NCBI GenBank assembly: GCA_950054155.1
Contig: CATLOT010000003.1
Span: 62,001 to 126,000, forward strand
DNA length: 64,000 bases
From: an uncultured Bacteriovoracaceae bacterium
Lineage (GTDB): Bacteria; Bdellovibrionota; Bacteriovoracia; Bacteriovoracales; Bacteriovoracaceae
Direction: 5' to 3'
Made by a program: the position numbers and the translations under genes. Shown one piece after another: positions 17,379-26,923 of this stretch; position 1 is the first letter of the stretch; each line of letters opens with the position of its first letter. The notes beneath the pieces are model-generated. The model was given only the letters and a program-made list of their open reading frames with translations. It had not been told where the DNA came from and did not search any database.

Positions 17379-17960
17379 ATGAACAAAACCCTTTTTCGCA
17401 CACTCTGCATCATTGGCCTCATCGTCCTCTCCTACTTTTCGTGGAAGGGTCAAAAAAAACAAACGCAGCAGCAATTTGCAAAAGTAAAAAGACAAAACCA
17501 AAAGGCGTTGGATAAAACCTCTCTTCCTAAAGCCCCTAAAGTGGAAATGGCGCAAAAGATTTTAATGGCGCAATGTATTAGCCGAGGAAACAATAGCGCA
17601 GCAAGTAATCCTCTGAATGACCTAAACGTAAAGTCTGTAAACACCATTGCTCAAAATATTCACTTTAGACGCAATGGAGAAACTTACCGTCTGCGTAAAT
17701 TTATTGAAGATGGTAAGGAAGGAAGTTATGAAAAACTTGTTTTCTACAAGGAAGATCCTGATGGTTTCGCTAGGATTGTAGCGATTCCCAAAGAAGATGA
17801 GGTGAATCCCACTGACGAAACTCTAAAAAAATACCTGCGCGGTGGAAAGATCATTTATGAAGAGGGTGATTACCAAGCACAGACCAATAAGGGTGAGGTC
17901 CTTTTTACACTCCAACAAGGACAGCTCACAAAGACTCTTGGTCTTTCAGTGTGCCCATAA
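17379..17960 (+). CDS. Membrane-anchored periplasmic protein of unknown function
   Basis: The 193-residue protein begins with one transmembrane segment (TLCIIGLIVLSYFSW, residues 8-22), followed by a basic Gln/Lys-rich stretch and a globular domain from about 55 with Cys at AQCISRG and at the C-terminal VCP. No family recognised. It is divergent from the papain-fold gene and its last 35 bases overlap the convergent methyltransferase gene. Confidence 0.65.
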   Translation: MNKTLFRTLCIIGLIVLSYFSWKGQKKQTQQQFAKVKRQNQKALDKTSLPKAPKVEMAQKILMAQCISRGNNSAASNPLNDLNVKSVNTIAQNIHFRRNGETYRLRKFIEDGKEGSYEKLVFYKEDPDGFARIVAIPKEDEVNPTDETLKKYLRGGKIIYEEGDYQAQTNKGEVLFTLQQGQLTKTLGLSVCP

Positions 17961-18945
17961 TCATAACCTCATTCTTATTAGCATTGAGTTGGCGGAGAAT
18001 ACAGGAGTAAGGAACTTCTTTGATCTTTTCTTTGAATGTGCTCAGGATTGAATACTGAGAGTCGCCTTTAAACTTGAGTGTAAAGACAAAATGACGACAC
18101 CTCTTGGTTTCCACCCAAGTGTTAATAAGCTCTAGAATTCTCTGTGGCTCACAAATAATATCTGATACTACCCAGTCAAAAGATCCTTCAAAAGGCGTAT
18201 TGAAAGCGTCACCCTCATAGAAATCGAGAAGAGAAGATGCCATCAAGTCTTCTCTCAAAGGGCTGCGATCCACAGAGGTCACATGTGCTCCCTCCTTTAG
18301 CGCAATATAACTCCAGCCCCCCGGACAGGCCCCAAGGTCAAGAAAACGATTTCCCTTTGTGATTTCTTTTTGAAGAACCAGAGAGGACTCAACTAATTTT
18401 CGATAGGCACGAGAAGGGGCTTTCTTGTCTTCTTTAATCGTAGTAAATCCACCGGGAAAAAAACTTAAGAGAGAAAAGTACTTCTCTCTTTCTTGGGGAG
18501 AGATTAAACTGTAACGAACGCTGCGATCGGGAAAGAGGCAAACCTTTAAAACACTAGAGTTTGAATCGTTAAATCTTCCTCTTTTAACTCCTCTTTTCCT
18601 CAAGTCCTTACCTAGCCTACTATAGAGCAGCTCACTTCGCCCATGACTAATTATCCCCTGTTTCTCTGTTATACTAAAGACCTGAACCCACAGAGTATCA
18701 TCCATGGGAATTTGATCAACTATCTCCTTTGACTGTTTTGAGATACTGCCATCTTCGATCGTTACCGTATTAGGCATAAAGTCGAGAGAGAAACCAACTG
18801 AGCAATTCTTGAAATTAATCATCTCGTCAACCATGACGACTGAAAGGTTCGGGTGAGCATCGCCAATAGAAAAGGCATGATCTCTACTCATTTCAGCAAG
18901 AAGGTAATTCTTCCAGTCTTTGTTTTTAGGGAAAAAGAGATGCAT
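17926..18945 (-). CDS. rlmM: RlmM-like rRNA 2'-O-methyltransferase
   Basis: The C-terminal half is an FtsJ-type SAM-dependent methyltransferase: LDLGACPGGWSY is motif I, SVDRSPL motif II, VVSDIICEP motif IV, with TLKFKG and NKNEVMIMG carrying the remaining Lys and Glu of the K-D-K-E set. This arrangement, with an N-terminal THUMP-like region, is that of RlmM, which methylates C2498 of 23S rRNA. ATG at 18945 preceded by AAAAGG is preferred over a TTG at 18972. It is 339 residues, near the family length (about 360). The 3' end overlaps the convergent gene. Confidence 0.75.
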   Translation of the reverse strand: MHLFFPKNKDWKNYLLAEMSRDHAFSIGDAHPNLSVVMVDEMINFKNCSVGFSLDFMPNTVTIEDGSISKQSKEIVDQIPMDDTLWVQVFSITEKQGIISHGRSELLYSRLGKDLRKRGVKRGRFNDSNSSVLKVCLFPDRSVRYSLISPQEREKYFSLLSFFPGGFTTIKEDKKAPSRAYRKLVESSLVLQKEITKGNRFLDLGACPGGWSYIALKEGAHVTSVDRSPLREDLMASSLLDFYEGDAFNTPFEGSFDWVVSDIICEPQRILELINTWVETKRCRHFVFTLKFKGDSQYSILSTFKEKIKEVPYSCILRQLNANKNEVMIMGTLKDQESL

Positions 18946-18982
18946 GCTTAAGCCTTTTTGTTTTAAGAACAATGCAAGTTAG

Positions 18983-21796
18983 CTAAGAAATTTTCTTAAG
19001 GGAAGGCTTTCTCGAAAACTTCTTTAGAACCTCAACCAGATCCTTCTTTCGTAAAGGCTTACTCAAATAATCACTCATTCCTGCAGAGAGGCAATTTTCC
19101 ATATCCGATTTAAAAGCATTTGCTGTCAAAGCAACAATAATAGGAGCTCTTTCTCCATATCTCTTAACAATTTCTCGTGTAGCACTGAGACCATCCATCA
19201 CTGGCATCTGCATATCCATTAGGATAAGAGAATAATAACTCTCGCCCTTTTCTTTCAGAGTATTCAATGCCTGTTGACCATCACCAGCAAGATCACAATG
19301 GTATCCTAGTTTCTCTAAGGTTAAACGGACAACCTTTTGATTTATTTTATTATCTTCAACAATGAGTATTTGATGTGGGTATTGCTCACTTAATTTTGAG
19401 CTATAGGTTTCTAATGGTACTGATGCCTCTCTTTGATTTACAACATCTAAAGGAACTTCTAAATAGAAAGTCGATCCAACACCAACATCACTTTCAAAAT
19501 AAACTTTCCCACCAAGTAACTTAGATAACTTGGCACAGATGGTGAGACCTAATCCTGTGCCCCCAAACTCTCTTGTAATAGAGGTATCTTCTTGAACAAA
19601 AGCATCAAAGAGTTTTTTCTGATTCTTCTTAGCAATCCCTTTTCCAGTATCACTCACAGAATAGGTCGCGAGAAGACGCCCATCCTCGTTTACAACATAC
19701 TTTAATTTAAGATTAATCAGGCCATCATGAGTAAATTTGATAGCATTAGATATGAAATTAGTAAGAATTTGACGAATTCGAGTAGCATCTCCAGCGGCCC
19801 AAAGACCTTCTTCGGGGATCTCTAAATGAATAACGGTTCCCCTCTCTCTCGCTTTAGCAGACATTAATGCCTTGAGATCTTTAAGCATCAGGTTTAAAGA
19901 AAATTCTTCTTTATCTACAGATAATTTTCCTGCTTCGATTTTACTAATATCTAAAATGTCGCTTAATAGTCCTAAGAGGGCCTGGCTGCTGGTGCTAATT
20001 GTATCGAGCATTTCACGCTGATCTTCCGTTAAGGGCGTCTGATTTAGGAGGCTGAGCATTCCCATCATTCCATTCATCGGAGTTCTTATTTCATGGGACA
20101 TATTAGCCAAAAATTCTGATTTTGCTTTCTCAGCTTTCTTTGCTGTGAGTTCGGCCTCTCTAAGCTCGATAGCTCTTAATTTCAATTTCTCATGAGCAAC
20201 CTTTTCTTTAGTCTGATCCCAATTAATACCCATGACGAATAGGGGTTTTCCATCACGATCCCGATCGATAATCGCTCTTGCCCCAATATATTTCTGCTTG
20301 TTAGCCTTGGTCTTAATTTTAAAGCTTGATTCAAAGTTGCCGTTACCAGTAAGGGCGTCCTCAAACTCATTCATGGCCCGCTCTTTATCATTTTCGTCTA
20401 AAGTGTTTATCCAAGTATCATAAGCTCCATTAAAATCCTTTGGATTAACTTCAAAGAGCTGATACATACTATCATCCCAAAAAAGTTCATTTGAAACTGG
20501 ATTAAACTTCCAAGTTCCAACTTGATTACTTTCTAGAATTAGTTTTAATTCTTTCTCCCGAAGTTTGGCTTCCGTTATATCCTGGCATGTTCCTGATAGC
20601 GAGATAACCTTCCCATTGACGACTCTCCCCTGGCCTCGTGCTTCAACCCATACGACCTCATTGAGTTCGTCATCTTTAAAAGTTCTAAAGCTCATTTTAT
20701 AAGGTTTTCCGTCTTCTATAGCCTTTGAAACTGTCTCCTCCCACATTTGAACATCATCCTTATGGATCGTAGATCGATGCCTTTCAAAAGAAGGTTCGCC
20801 TTTTGAGATATCTTCGGGAAAAATATTATACATTTCATTAGACCAGTTTATCTCACCGCTTGCTATATCAAAGCTCCAGGAGCCAATTTTGGCTATCGCC
20901 TGTGCGTGCTCAAGGTCATTATTTTTGGCCTTAACTTTTCTTTGAAGTTCTCTTAGCTCTCCAACATGTTGAACAAGTCTCAGGTAACCAATGGTTTCTC
21001 CGTTTTCGCTTGTAAGAGAAGTGATGCTTACTACCATAGGAAATTCAGTTCCATCTTTATGAACACCAGTCCATTCAAATGAATTCTCTAATCCTCTATC
21101 CGTATGACATATAAAAGTATCCATTCCTGGGGCTACGGCACAGTCAAACTTTTCAGAAAACTCAATTGATCTTTGAATAACCTCGCTTTCACTATGGAAA
21201 ATTGCAGGAGTTACTATTCCAATAACCTCTTTCGCTGAATATCCATAGATTTCCTCAGCACGTTTATTAAAACTTGTGATAAGTCCCTCTTTATCAGTAG
21301 AGATAATGGCGTGGGATGCGTTATCTTGAATACTATTGAGAAAACTCAGTGATGCCTCAAGTTCTCTATTCTTTTTAAGAATCTCTTGCTCATAAATTTT
21401 CTTCTCACTGATAAGAGTTCTGAAGGCCAAGAAGCCCTCAAGATTTCCTTGATGTCCCAATAAAGGATGAATTTTAGTATCTACCCAATAAAGACTTCCG
21501 TTCTTAGCTCTATTACAAATTTCACCACTCCATACCTTCCCTGCAAGAATAGTCTTCCACATTTCTTTAAAAAATTCTTTAGAATGGTGGCCCGAGCAGA
21601 CAATGCGATGATCAGAGCCTATGAGTTCTTCTCTTGAGTACCCTGAGATCTTACAAAAGAGATCATTCACATAGCGAATTCTTCCTTTCACATCCGTTTT
21701 TGTCACAATAGCACTTGCCTCAAGACAATCCTTAAATTCATTGAGAATTTTTAGCTCGCTTTCATCAATTTCTATTGTTTTATATTTAGAACTCAT
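18983..21796 (-). CDS. Hybrid sensor histidine kinase with four PAS domains
   Basis: The 937-residue soluble protein has four PAS domains (about 15-130, 150-280, 295-410 and 415-535), the first with GYSREELIGSDH and the second with GYSAKEVIG. A HisKA domain follows with FLANMSHEIRTPMNGMMG (His568), then an HATPase domain with GKGIAKKNQ and GGTGLGLTICAKL, and a C-terminal receiver with ILIVEDNKINQ and LILMDMQMPVMDG. No membrane segment is present, so it senses cytoplasmic signals such as redox, oxygen or ligands. A hairpin occupies its leader up to the ATG. No partner regulator is adjacent. The gene lies between the hydrolase and the methyltransferase. Confidence 0.93.
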   Translation of the reverse strand: MSSKYKTIEIDESELKILNEFKDCLEASAIVTKTDVKGRIRYVNDLFCKISGYSREELIGSDHRIVCSGHHSKEFFKEMWKTILAGKVWSGEICNRAKNGSLYWVDTKIHPLLGHQGNLEGFLAFRTLISEKKIYEQEILKKNRELEASLSFLNSIQDNASHAIISTDKEGLITSFNKRAEEIYGYSAKEVIGIVTPAIFHSESEVIQRSIEFSEKFDCAVAPGMDTFICHTDRGLENSFEWTGVHKDGTEFPMVVSITSLTSENGETIGYLRLVQHVGELRELQRKVKAKNNDLEHAQAIAKIGSWSFDIASGEINWSNEMYNIFPEDISKGEPSFERHRSTIHKDDVQMWEETVSKAIEDGKPYKMSFRTFKDDELNEVVWVEARGQGRVVNGKVISLSGTCQDITEAKLREKELKLILESNQVGTWKFNPVSNELFWDDSMYQLFEVNPKDFNGAYDTWINTLDENDKERAMNEFEDALTGNGNFESSFKIKTKANKQKYIGARAIIDRDRDGKPLFVMGINWDQTKEKVAHEKLKLRAIELREAELTAKKAEKAKSEFLANMSHEIRTPMNGMMGMLSLLNQTPLTEDQREMLDTISTSSQALLGLLSDILDISKIEAGKLSVDKEEFSLNLMLKDLKALMSAKARERGTVIHLEIPEEGLWAAGDATRIRQILTNFISNAIKFTHDGLINLKLKYVVNEDGRLLATYSVSDTGKGIAKKNQKKLFDAFVQEDTSITREFGGTGLGLTICAKLSKLLGGKVYFESDVGVGSTFYLEVPLDVVNQREASVPLETYSSKLSEQYPHQILIVEDNKINQKVVRLTLEKLGYHCDLAGDGQQALNTLKEKGESYYSLILMDMQMPVMDGLSATREIVKRYGERAPIIVALTANAFKSDMENCLSAGMSDYLSKPLRKKDLVEVLKKFSRKPSLKKIS

Positions 21797-21797
21797 C

Positions 21798-21832
21798 TCA
21801 ATCTTTTTCGGTTTACTCGGCGAAAAGATTGA
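21798..21832. repeat. Inverted repeat abutting the hybrid kinase start codon
   Basis: TCAATCTTTT at 21798-21807 pairs with AAAAGATTGA at 21823-21832; adjacent CG bases extend the stem past a one-base bulge, leaving a loop of about ten bases. On the minus-strand transcript it ends one base before the ATG at 21796 and no clear ribosome-binding site lies outside it, so it could block translation. On the plus strand a T-rich stretch follows, but no plus-strand gene ends there. Confidence 0.5.
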
Positions 21833-21882
21833 CCAATTTTTTGTTCTTAGGATGCTTAAAAAGACGACCTAAAGTATTGATT

Positions 21883-22815
21883 TTAAACGCTTAGCTTCTC
21901 TTTTAGCCACAAATAGACATTTCTTTGATAGCGCAGGAGATAAAGGGCTCCCATTATATGTTCACAATCCTTAATGATTGTTTTGGGCTGGTGACCTGCC
22001 TCTTTAAGTGTCTTCCATAGTTTCCATTGATTAACGGAAGGAACAATCTTATCGTCATCGGCAATAATCATCGCCACATTATCTAAGTAAGGTGAGTTGA
22101 TAACTCTATCTACATCAAGGCTCAAATTCTCTTCAAGTAAAGCCTCGTACTCTTTGACTGAATTGATCTCTAAGTTTTGCATGTGTCGGTTTCGAAGCTC
22201 TCTTACAAATTCGTGCTGGCTATTGGCGTAGATCTCGGGTAACTCAGCACCAGCGACTGAAATATACATCGCCCTAAATATATCATCGCTCCCCAATAAG
22301 AGTGAGGAACGAATTCCCCCTAAACTTACACCAGCAAGACCAATTCTCTCTTCATCGTAACTCATTTTTTTTTGATAATGATCGACAAGAGAGCGTGTTA
22401 CATACAAGAAGTCCCTTTGACTATTGTCAATTGCTTCATAGGTAAAGTTATCTCGATTCATTAACTTATTCTCTAAAATAGGAACAACAACGTGAAAGCC
22501 TCTCTTTGAAAGGTAATGAGCTAATCGTCTTTCAAGAACAGTAACTCCTCTTATGTTTGGGGTGATTATAACAAGTCTATTAAGTGGCCTGTGTGATTTA
22601 TAAATAAGAGCACCAAAGTTAACCTCACGCTCATTAACTAAAGTGGTACCACTCTCCTCATAAAAACTATAATGTTTCTTTGTTTTGATTTCGTGCAATT
22701 TGACGTCATATACTGTCATTTGAGGCCATGGCTGAACAAGTGCTTTTGCAAAAGCCTGGACTTGAATTAAAGATAGAACCATCAAAACAATGCTGTAATA
22801 TAAAAGGTTTTTCAT
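21883..22815 (-). CDS. Secreted alpha/beta hydrolase
   Basis: The 310-residue protein has a signal peptide ending near AFAKA. The nucleophile elbow is LAGVSLGGIRSS (Ser164). A late VAMIIADDDKIVP matches the acid loop (Asp) and KDCEHIMGALY supplies the His, so the Ser-Asp-His triad is complete. The central ITPNIRGV is in the position of the oxyanion-hole strand. It resembles esterase or dienelactone-hydrolase-like enzymes, acting in the periplasm. Substrate unknown. It is upstream of and in the same direction as the hybrid kinase. Confidence 0.8.
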   Translation of the reverse strand: MKNLLYYSIVLMVLSLIQVQAFAKALVQPWPQMTVYDVKLHEIKTKKHYSFYEESGTTLVNEREVNFGALIYKSHRPLNRLVIITPNIRGVTVLERRLAHYLSKRGFHVVVPILENKLMNRDNFTYEAIDNSQRDFLYVTRSLVDHYQKKMSYDEERIGLAGVSLGGIRSSLLLGSDDIFRAMYISVAGAELPEIYANSQHEFVRELRNRHMQNLEINSVKEYEALLEENLSLDVDRVINSPYLDNVAMIIADDDKIVPSVNQWKLWKTLKEAGHQPKTIIKDCEHIMGALYLLRYQRNVYLWLKEKLSV

Positions 22816-22947
22816 TAACTACTCTCCTCATTGGTTTTAAAACAATTTAAAATCAACGAAGAAATAAAGACTCTATGACTGGTTTAAATCTTTTTTAATT
22901 TTCTACACAACTTTGTAAAAGCTCATACACTTCTTTAGAATAGGCTT

Positions 22948-24114
22948 ATGAAAGAGATCAATTCCAAAGTAGCTTCCATAGAAGAAAGTATTTTTAGTCA
23001 AATGACTTCCCTCGCCAATCAGCATCGAGCGATAAATCTGGCGCAAGGATTTCCCAATTTTGAAGGACCAAAGTTCATAAGAAATGCGCTTAAGGAAGCG
23101 GTTTCTAAAAAGGCTTACGGACAATATGCCCCTATGCCTGGTATCTCGCCCCTTTTGCAAGAACTTAAAAATCATTATCGCGAATCCTATCAACTTTATT
23201 ATGATGAAAAGAGTGAGATCACCATTACCAATGGAGCGACTGAAGCGATTATGGTTAGCTCACTTGCTCTTCTTGAACCGGGGGATGAGGTTATTCTCTT
23301 TGAGCCCTTTTACGACTCCTACCCTATCTCAGCGAAGCTAGCAGGAGCTGATATCAAGGTCGTCACCCTTCGGGAGCCAGATTTCAAATGGAATTCCCAA
23401 GAACTTCGCGCTGCTTTCTCACCTAAGACAAAGCTCGTCTACTTTAATAACCCGAATAATCCAACTGGTCGGGTTTTTACAAAAGAGGAGCTTAATGAAC
23501 TCTTGGCACTTGCAAGAGAGTTTGATGCCTATATTTTAAGTGATGAAGTCTATGAGTTCTTAACTTATGACAATCATCATCATATTCCAATTGCCTCTCT
23601 TGAGGGGGCAAAGGAGCGCACTCTTACCATCAGTTCTGCAGGGAAAACATATGGCCATACAGGTCTTAAGGTTGGCTGGCTAGCAGCTTCGCCTCAAATC
23701 ACTCATGCCTGTAGAATGGTTCATCAATTCAACGTCTTTAGTGTCAATCCAATGGCCCAATATGCCGTTGCTGTTGGGTTACAACAGAATGAGAAATATA
23801 TCCCTCAATTGAGAAGTACCTACGAAAAGAAAAGGGATTTATTATTTAATGCCCTTAAAGAAACCCCATTCACCCCAATCAAACCCCAAGGAACTTATTT
23901 TATTTTAGCCAAAATTCCTGAAGCTAAAATAAGTGAGGGTTTAAATGATTTAGCCCTTTGTAAGCAGCTTATCACCCAATCAAAAGTGGCGACAATTCCC
24001 CCTTCAGCTTTTTACTCTAAAAGTCAGGAGGGAGCTCTATTTCTACGTTTTTGTTTTGCTAAGGATGATGCCACTCTTGAGGAAGCGGCTAAGAACTTAA
24101 AGTCATTCTTTTGA
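22948..24114 (+). CDS. Class I/II PLP aminotransferase, methionine/kynurenine type
   Basis: The 388-residue protein has the fold-type I aminotransferase signatures: NLAQGFPNF near 30-38, ITNGATEAI (94-101), NNPNNPTG (167-174) with the PLP-binding Asn, LSDEVYEFL (198-205), and the Schiff-base Lys233 in SSAGKTYGHTGLKVGW. The QGFPNFEGP start and the overall pattern fit YbdL-type methionine aminotransferase or kynurenine aminotransferase. Its last 12 bases overlap the convergent CHASE kinase gene. It probably acts in methionine salvage or aromatic amino-acid metabolism in the cytoplasm. Confidence 0.88.
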   Translation: MKEINSKVASIEESIFSQMTSLANQHRAINLAQGFPNFEGPKFIRNALKEAVSKKAYGQYAPMPGISPLLQELKNHYRESYQLYYDEKSEITITNGATEAIMVSSLALLEPGDEVILFEPFYDSYPISAKLAGADIKVVTLREPDFKWNSQELRAAFSPKTKLVYFNNPNNPTGRVFTKEELNELLALAREFDAYILSDEVYEFLTYDNHHHIPIASLEGAKERTLTISSAGKTYGHTGLKVGWLAASPQITHACRMVHQFNVFSVNPMAQYAVAVGLQQNEKYIPQLRSTYEKKRDLLFNALKETPFTPIKPQGTYFILAKIPEAKISEGLNDLALCKQLITQSKVATIPPSAFYSKSQEGALFLRFCFAKDDATLEEAAKNLKSFF

Positions 24115-25818
24115 AGGTAAAGTGATCACAAACTCACTTCCCACATTAGGCTCACTCTTTAATTCAATTTGACCATCATACGATTTTACAATGCCGTATA
24201 TGACAGAAAGTCCCAAACCGGTTCCCTCTGAAACTGATTTAGTCGTAAAAAAGGGATCAAAGATTTTTCCTTGGATTTCGCTATCAATGCCTGTCCCTGT
24301 ATCTTTAACAGAAATAATTCTTTTATCCTCATCAAAGTCATACTTTACGGTAAGGACACCCCCTTGAGTCATGGCGTGAATGGCATTATTACAAAGATTA
24401 ATAATAATTTGTGAGATATGATTTGAATTCATTCTAAAAGTCGTCTCTCCGATACTCTTCAGCTCAAGTTTTAATTGAATACTTTTATCAATTGAAGAGC
24501 TAATTAAGTTTACAGTTCTTTGTATTTCATCAGAGACCAAGATATCTTTCATTGTCCCTTGATCCTGACGAGCAAAACTTAATATTTGCCTAACGAGTCC
24601 CCGCCCCCTCTGACAGTACTCACTTGTCGTTCGAATATATTCATCAAAACTCTCTTGAGAGCCGGAATTATGAATAAATGAGTAATTTAAATTATCATTA
24701 GCTAAGGAGATACACTGTAAAATATTATTAAACTCATGAGCAACACCACTAGCAAGGACTCCAAGTGACTCAAGTCTTTGTTTTTTTTCAATCTGTCTTT
24801 CATACTCTCTAAGCTTAACGAGGTTGACTTCCCTTAAGTAAACAAAGAGAGCAATGGCAGTACTTAAAATAAAAATCAAAGTCAAAACAACCCATGGAAG
24901 GTAGGCTTTGTTATTTTGGATATAGTGCTTTGTTGGGTAAATATCTATGACCCATATTCGTCCCCCCACTTCAATACTGAGGTTTTCTTTATATTCCTCC
25001 ACAACTTTCTCTTTATCGACTGTATTGAAAATAATCTCATTATCCAATTTATCGGTGATGGAAAACTGAAAGGAGAGATGACTATCACCTTCTTTAAGAG
25101 GCTTAAAGAAGTCCTCTACATAGAGGACCATTGCAAGAAAACCTTTCAGAAACTTAAAAGATTCATTTGATGAAGAAGAGATTGTTGAGTCGGTATAAAC
25201 TGAACGACTTAAAGCAAAGCCCTGCTTAAAATCCTTATTCCCTTTAACGATGACATCAAAAACTCCAGACAGAATAGAGCCACCAGAGCGCATCGACTCG
25301 TACTTCGATTCCATTCTCTGAGGAGAAAAAGCAAGATCTAGCCCGACAGTATCAAGAGTACTATTCACTGAATAGGAGTAAAGAACTGGGAAATGAAAGT
25401 CCCTCTGCTGTAAGGAGATCCTCTTTCCCTTTTTATCCATTTCAAAGAGTTCAAGATTTTCTACACCGCTTGTTCTAGCCTTCCTTAAGAACCTTCTTAA
25501 ATCTTCATGAGCGACCTTTGGCTGCCACTCAATAATGTGAAGAGGAATATCCTTGTAAATAGAATTGCGACAAAAGGTATCAAACTCCTGCTTCGTTACA
25601 ACTTTACTCGACTGAAAAAGCGCCCCTATTGCTCTGAGTACATTATCTGAACGAAGAAGCTCTCTTGAAATCTCTTCTTTTATGTGACTCCCATGAGCGA
25701 GGGTTCTCGACTTTATCTTGCTCTCTTCTCTTTCGAGCATAAAGAAAAGAGACAATGCGCCTAAGGATAGACCAAAGATCAAAATGGCGAGTGAAGGTGC
25801 TTTAAGAGATTTTTTCAT
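24103..25818 (-). CDS. Membrane sensor histidine kinase with CHASE domain
   Basis: The 571-residue kinase has a first transmembrane helix at about 10-27, a periplasmic CHASE domain (about 75-290, with HIIEWQPKV and GLDLAFSPQR signatures), a second helix at about 308-327, then HisKA with ASGVAHEFNNIL (His361) and an HATPase domain with GTGIDSEIQGK and GTGLGLSVIYGI. CHASE domains bind small ligands such as amino acids or peptides. There is no receiver domain and no adjacent regulator, so it is an orphan kinase. It is convergent with the aminotransferase. Confidence 0.9.
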   Translation of the reverse strand: MKKSLKAPSLAILIFGLSLGALSLFFMLEREESKIKSRTLAHGSHIKEEISRELLRSDNVLRAIGALFQSSKVVTKQEFDTFCRNSIYKDIPLHIIEWQPKVAHEDLRRFLRKARTSGVENLELFEMDKKGKRISLQQRDFHFPVLYSYSVNSTLDTVGLDLAFSPQRMESKYESMRSGGSILSGVFDVIVKGNKDFKQGFALSRSVYTDSTISSSSNESFKFLKGFLAMVLYVEDFFKPLKEGDSHLSFQFSITDKLDNEIIFNTVDKEKVVEEYKENLSIEVGGRIWVIDIYPTKHYIQNNKAYLPWVVLTLIFILSTAIALFVYLREVNLVKLREYERQIEKKQRLESLGVLASGVAHEFNNILQCISLANDNLNYSFIHNSGSQESFDEYIRTTSEYCQRGRGLVRQILSFARQDQGTMKDILVSDEIQRTVNLISSSIDKSIQLKLELKSIGETTFRMNSNHISQIIINLCNNAIHAMTQGGVLTVKYDFDEDKRIISVKDTGTGIDSEIQGKIFDPFFTTKSVSEGTGLGLSVIYGIVKSYDGQIELKSEPNVGSEFVITLPSKE

Positions 25819-25942
25819 GTTCTCAATATTTTATGGTTACTCGAGAAGAATTCCTACCTCTTTATACCAGCCTACTTTACTCGGGTTAGATTCTTTTACC
25901 TTCCTCAAAAGATGGTCTAAGCTTTAAGAAAAAGGATTAACC

Positions 25943-26623
25943 ATGTACACCATTCATCATCTTGAAAACTCTCGATCTCAACGCCTTATCTGGCTTTGTG
26001 AAGAATTAAACCTTTCTTATGAGGTAAAAAGATATAATCGCGACCCAAAGACAAAAAGGGCCAGTAAGGAATTTCAACAAATCCATCCGCTTGGCAAGTC
26101 ACCTGTTCTTAGTTTCTCAAATGAGAACGGCGATGACACAAAGCTAGTGGAAAGTGGTGCGATATTTGAATTTCTCTTTCAGAAACATGACACTGATTTT
26201 CTCCACCATCCTCATCCTACTGACCCTCAGTATAAAGACTTTCTTTTTTGGCTTCACTTTTCTGAGGGATCTTTAATGGGCCCCCTATCAATGCGCTACA
26301 TGCACCAAGTTGTTACCAATAAGGTTCCTTTTTTTATCAAACCCTTTGCGGGCCTTATTTTCACTGGAATGGAGAAAGCTTATCTTACCGATACTATAGA
26401 CTCAATGTTCACCTATGTTGAAAACACACTCCAAAAAAATGAATACCTCCTTGGAGATAAACTAAGTGGAGCAGATATCATAATGAGCTTCCCTCTAGAG
26501 GCCGCAGTCGCAGGAAGAATTGATAAGACGAAATACCCTGCAATTGTCCAATACGTGAAAAAGCTCAAAGAAAATGAGAACTATAAAAAGGCTATCGAAG
26601 TCGGTGGCCCTTATGACTATTAA
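25943..26623 (+). CDS. Glutathione S-transferase family protein
   Basis: The 226-residue protein starts with the GST thioredoxin fold: MYTIHHLENSRSQRL, ELNLSYEVKRYNRD, HPLGKSPVL with the cis-Pro, and VESGAIFEFL, the glutathione gamma-glutamyl contact. A helical C-terminal domain follows with LSGADIIMSFP, the usual N-capping motif. The Ser/Arg region near residue 9-12 is where the catalytic residue lies in this class. A GST of the bacterial YliJ/GstA-like type is likely. It acts in the cytoplasm on electrophiles or hydroperoxides. The tail overlaps the small convergent gene by four bases. Confidence 0.85.
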   Translation: MYTIHHLENSRSQRLIWLCEELNLSYEVKRYNRDPKTKRASKEFQQIHPLGKSPVLSFSNENGDDTKLVESGAIFEFLFQKHDTDFLHHPHPTDPQYKDFLFWLHFSEGSLMGPLSMRYMHQVVTNKVPFFIKPFAGLIFTGMEKAYLTDTIDSMFTYVENTLQKNEYLLGDKLSGADIIMSFPLEAAVAGRIDKTKYPAIVQYVKKLKENENYKKAIEVGGPYDY

Positions 26624-26799
26624 TTCCTTTTCGCCTTTTCAAGTTCATCAATTTTCTTACCAATTTTCTCGGCTTCTTCACTAAGCTCAGAAAATAACTC
26701 AATATTGCCATTTCTCTGGGCTTGCATTGCTCTTTCACTCACTCTCTCAAAGAGCTTTCTTAATTGCCCAAGTTCATCTTTCTTAAATAGTCCGAACAT
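26620..26799 (-). CDS. Small helical protein of 59 residues
   Basis: An ATG at 26799 is preceded by AAGGAGGGACT, a near-perfect ribosome-binding site, and opens 59 codons to a TAA at 26620-26622. The product starts MFGLFKKDELGQLRK and continues as one or two charged heptad-rich helices (ELFSELSEEAEKIGKK), so a small coiled-coil is likely. There is no signal peptide. No family recognised. Its stop overlaps that of the GST gene on the other strand by three to four bases. Confidence 0.75.
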   Translation of the reverse strand: MFGLFKKDELGQLRKLFERVSERAMQAQRNGNIELFSELSEEAEKIGKKIDELEKAKRN

Positions 26800-26923
26800 A
26801 GTCCCTCCTTTATTTCACTATACAAAGAAACCTCACTTATGAGTGCCATACCTTTACTAGACAAAACTTTGGCTAACATTTTTAGGGCTATCCCTTCATA
26901 AGGTGATTCGCTAAATTAAATCC

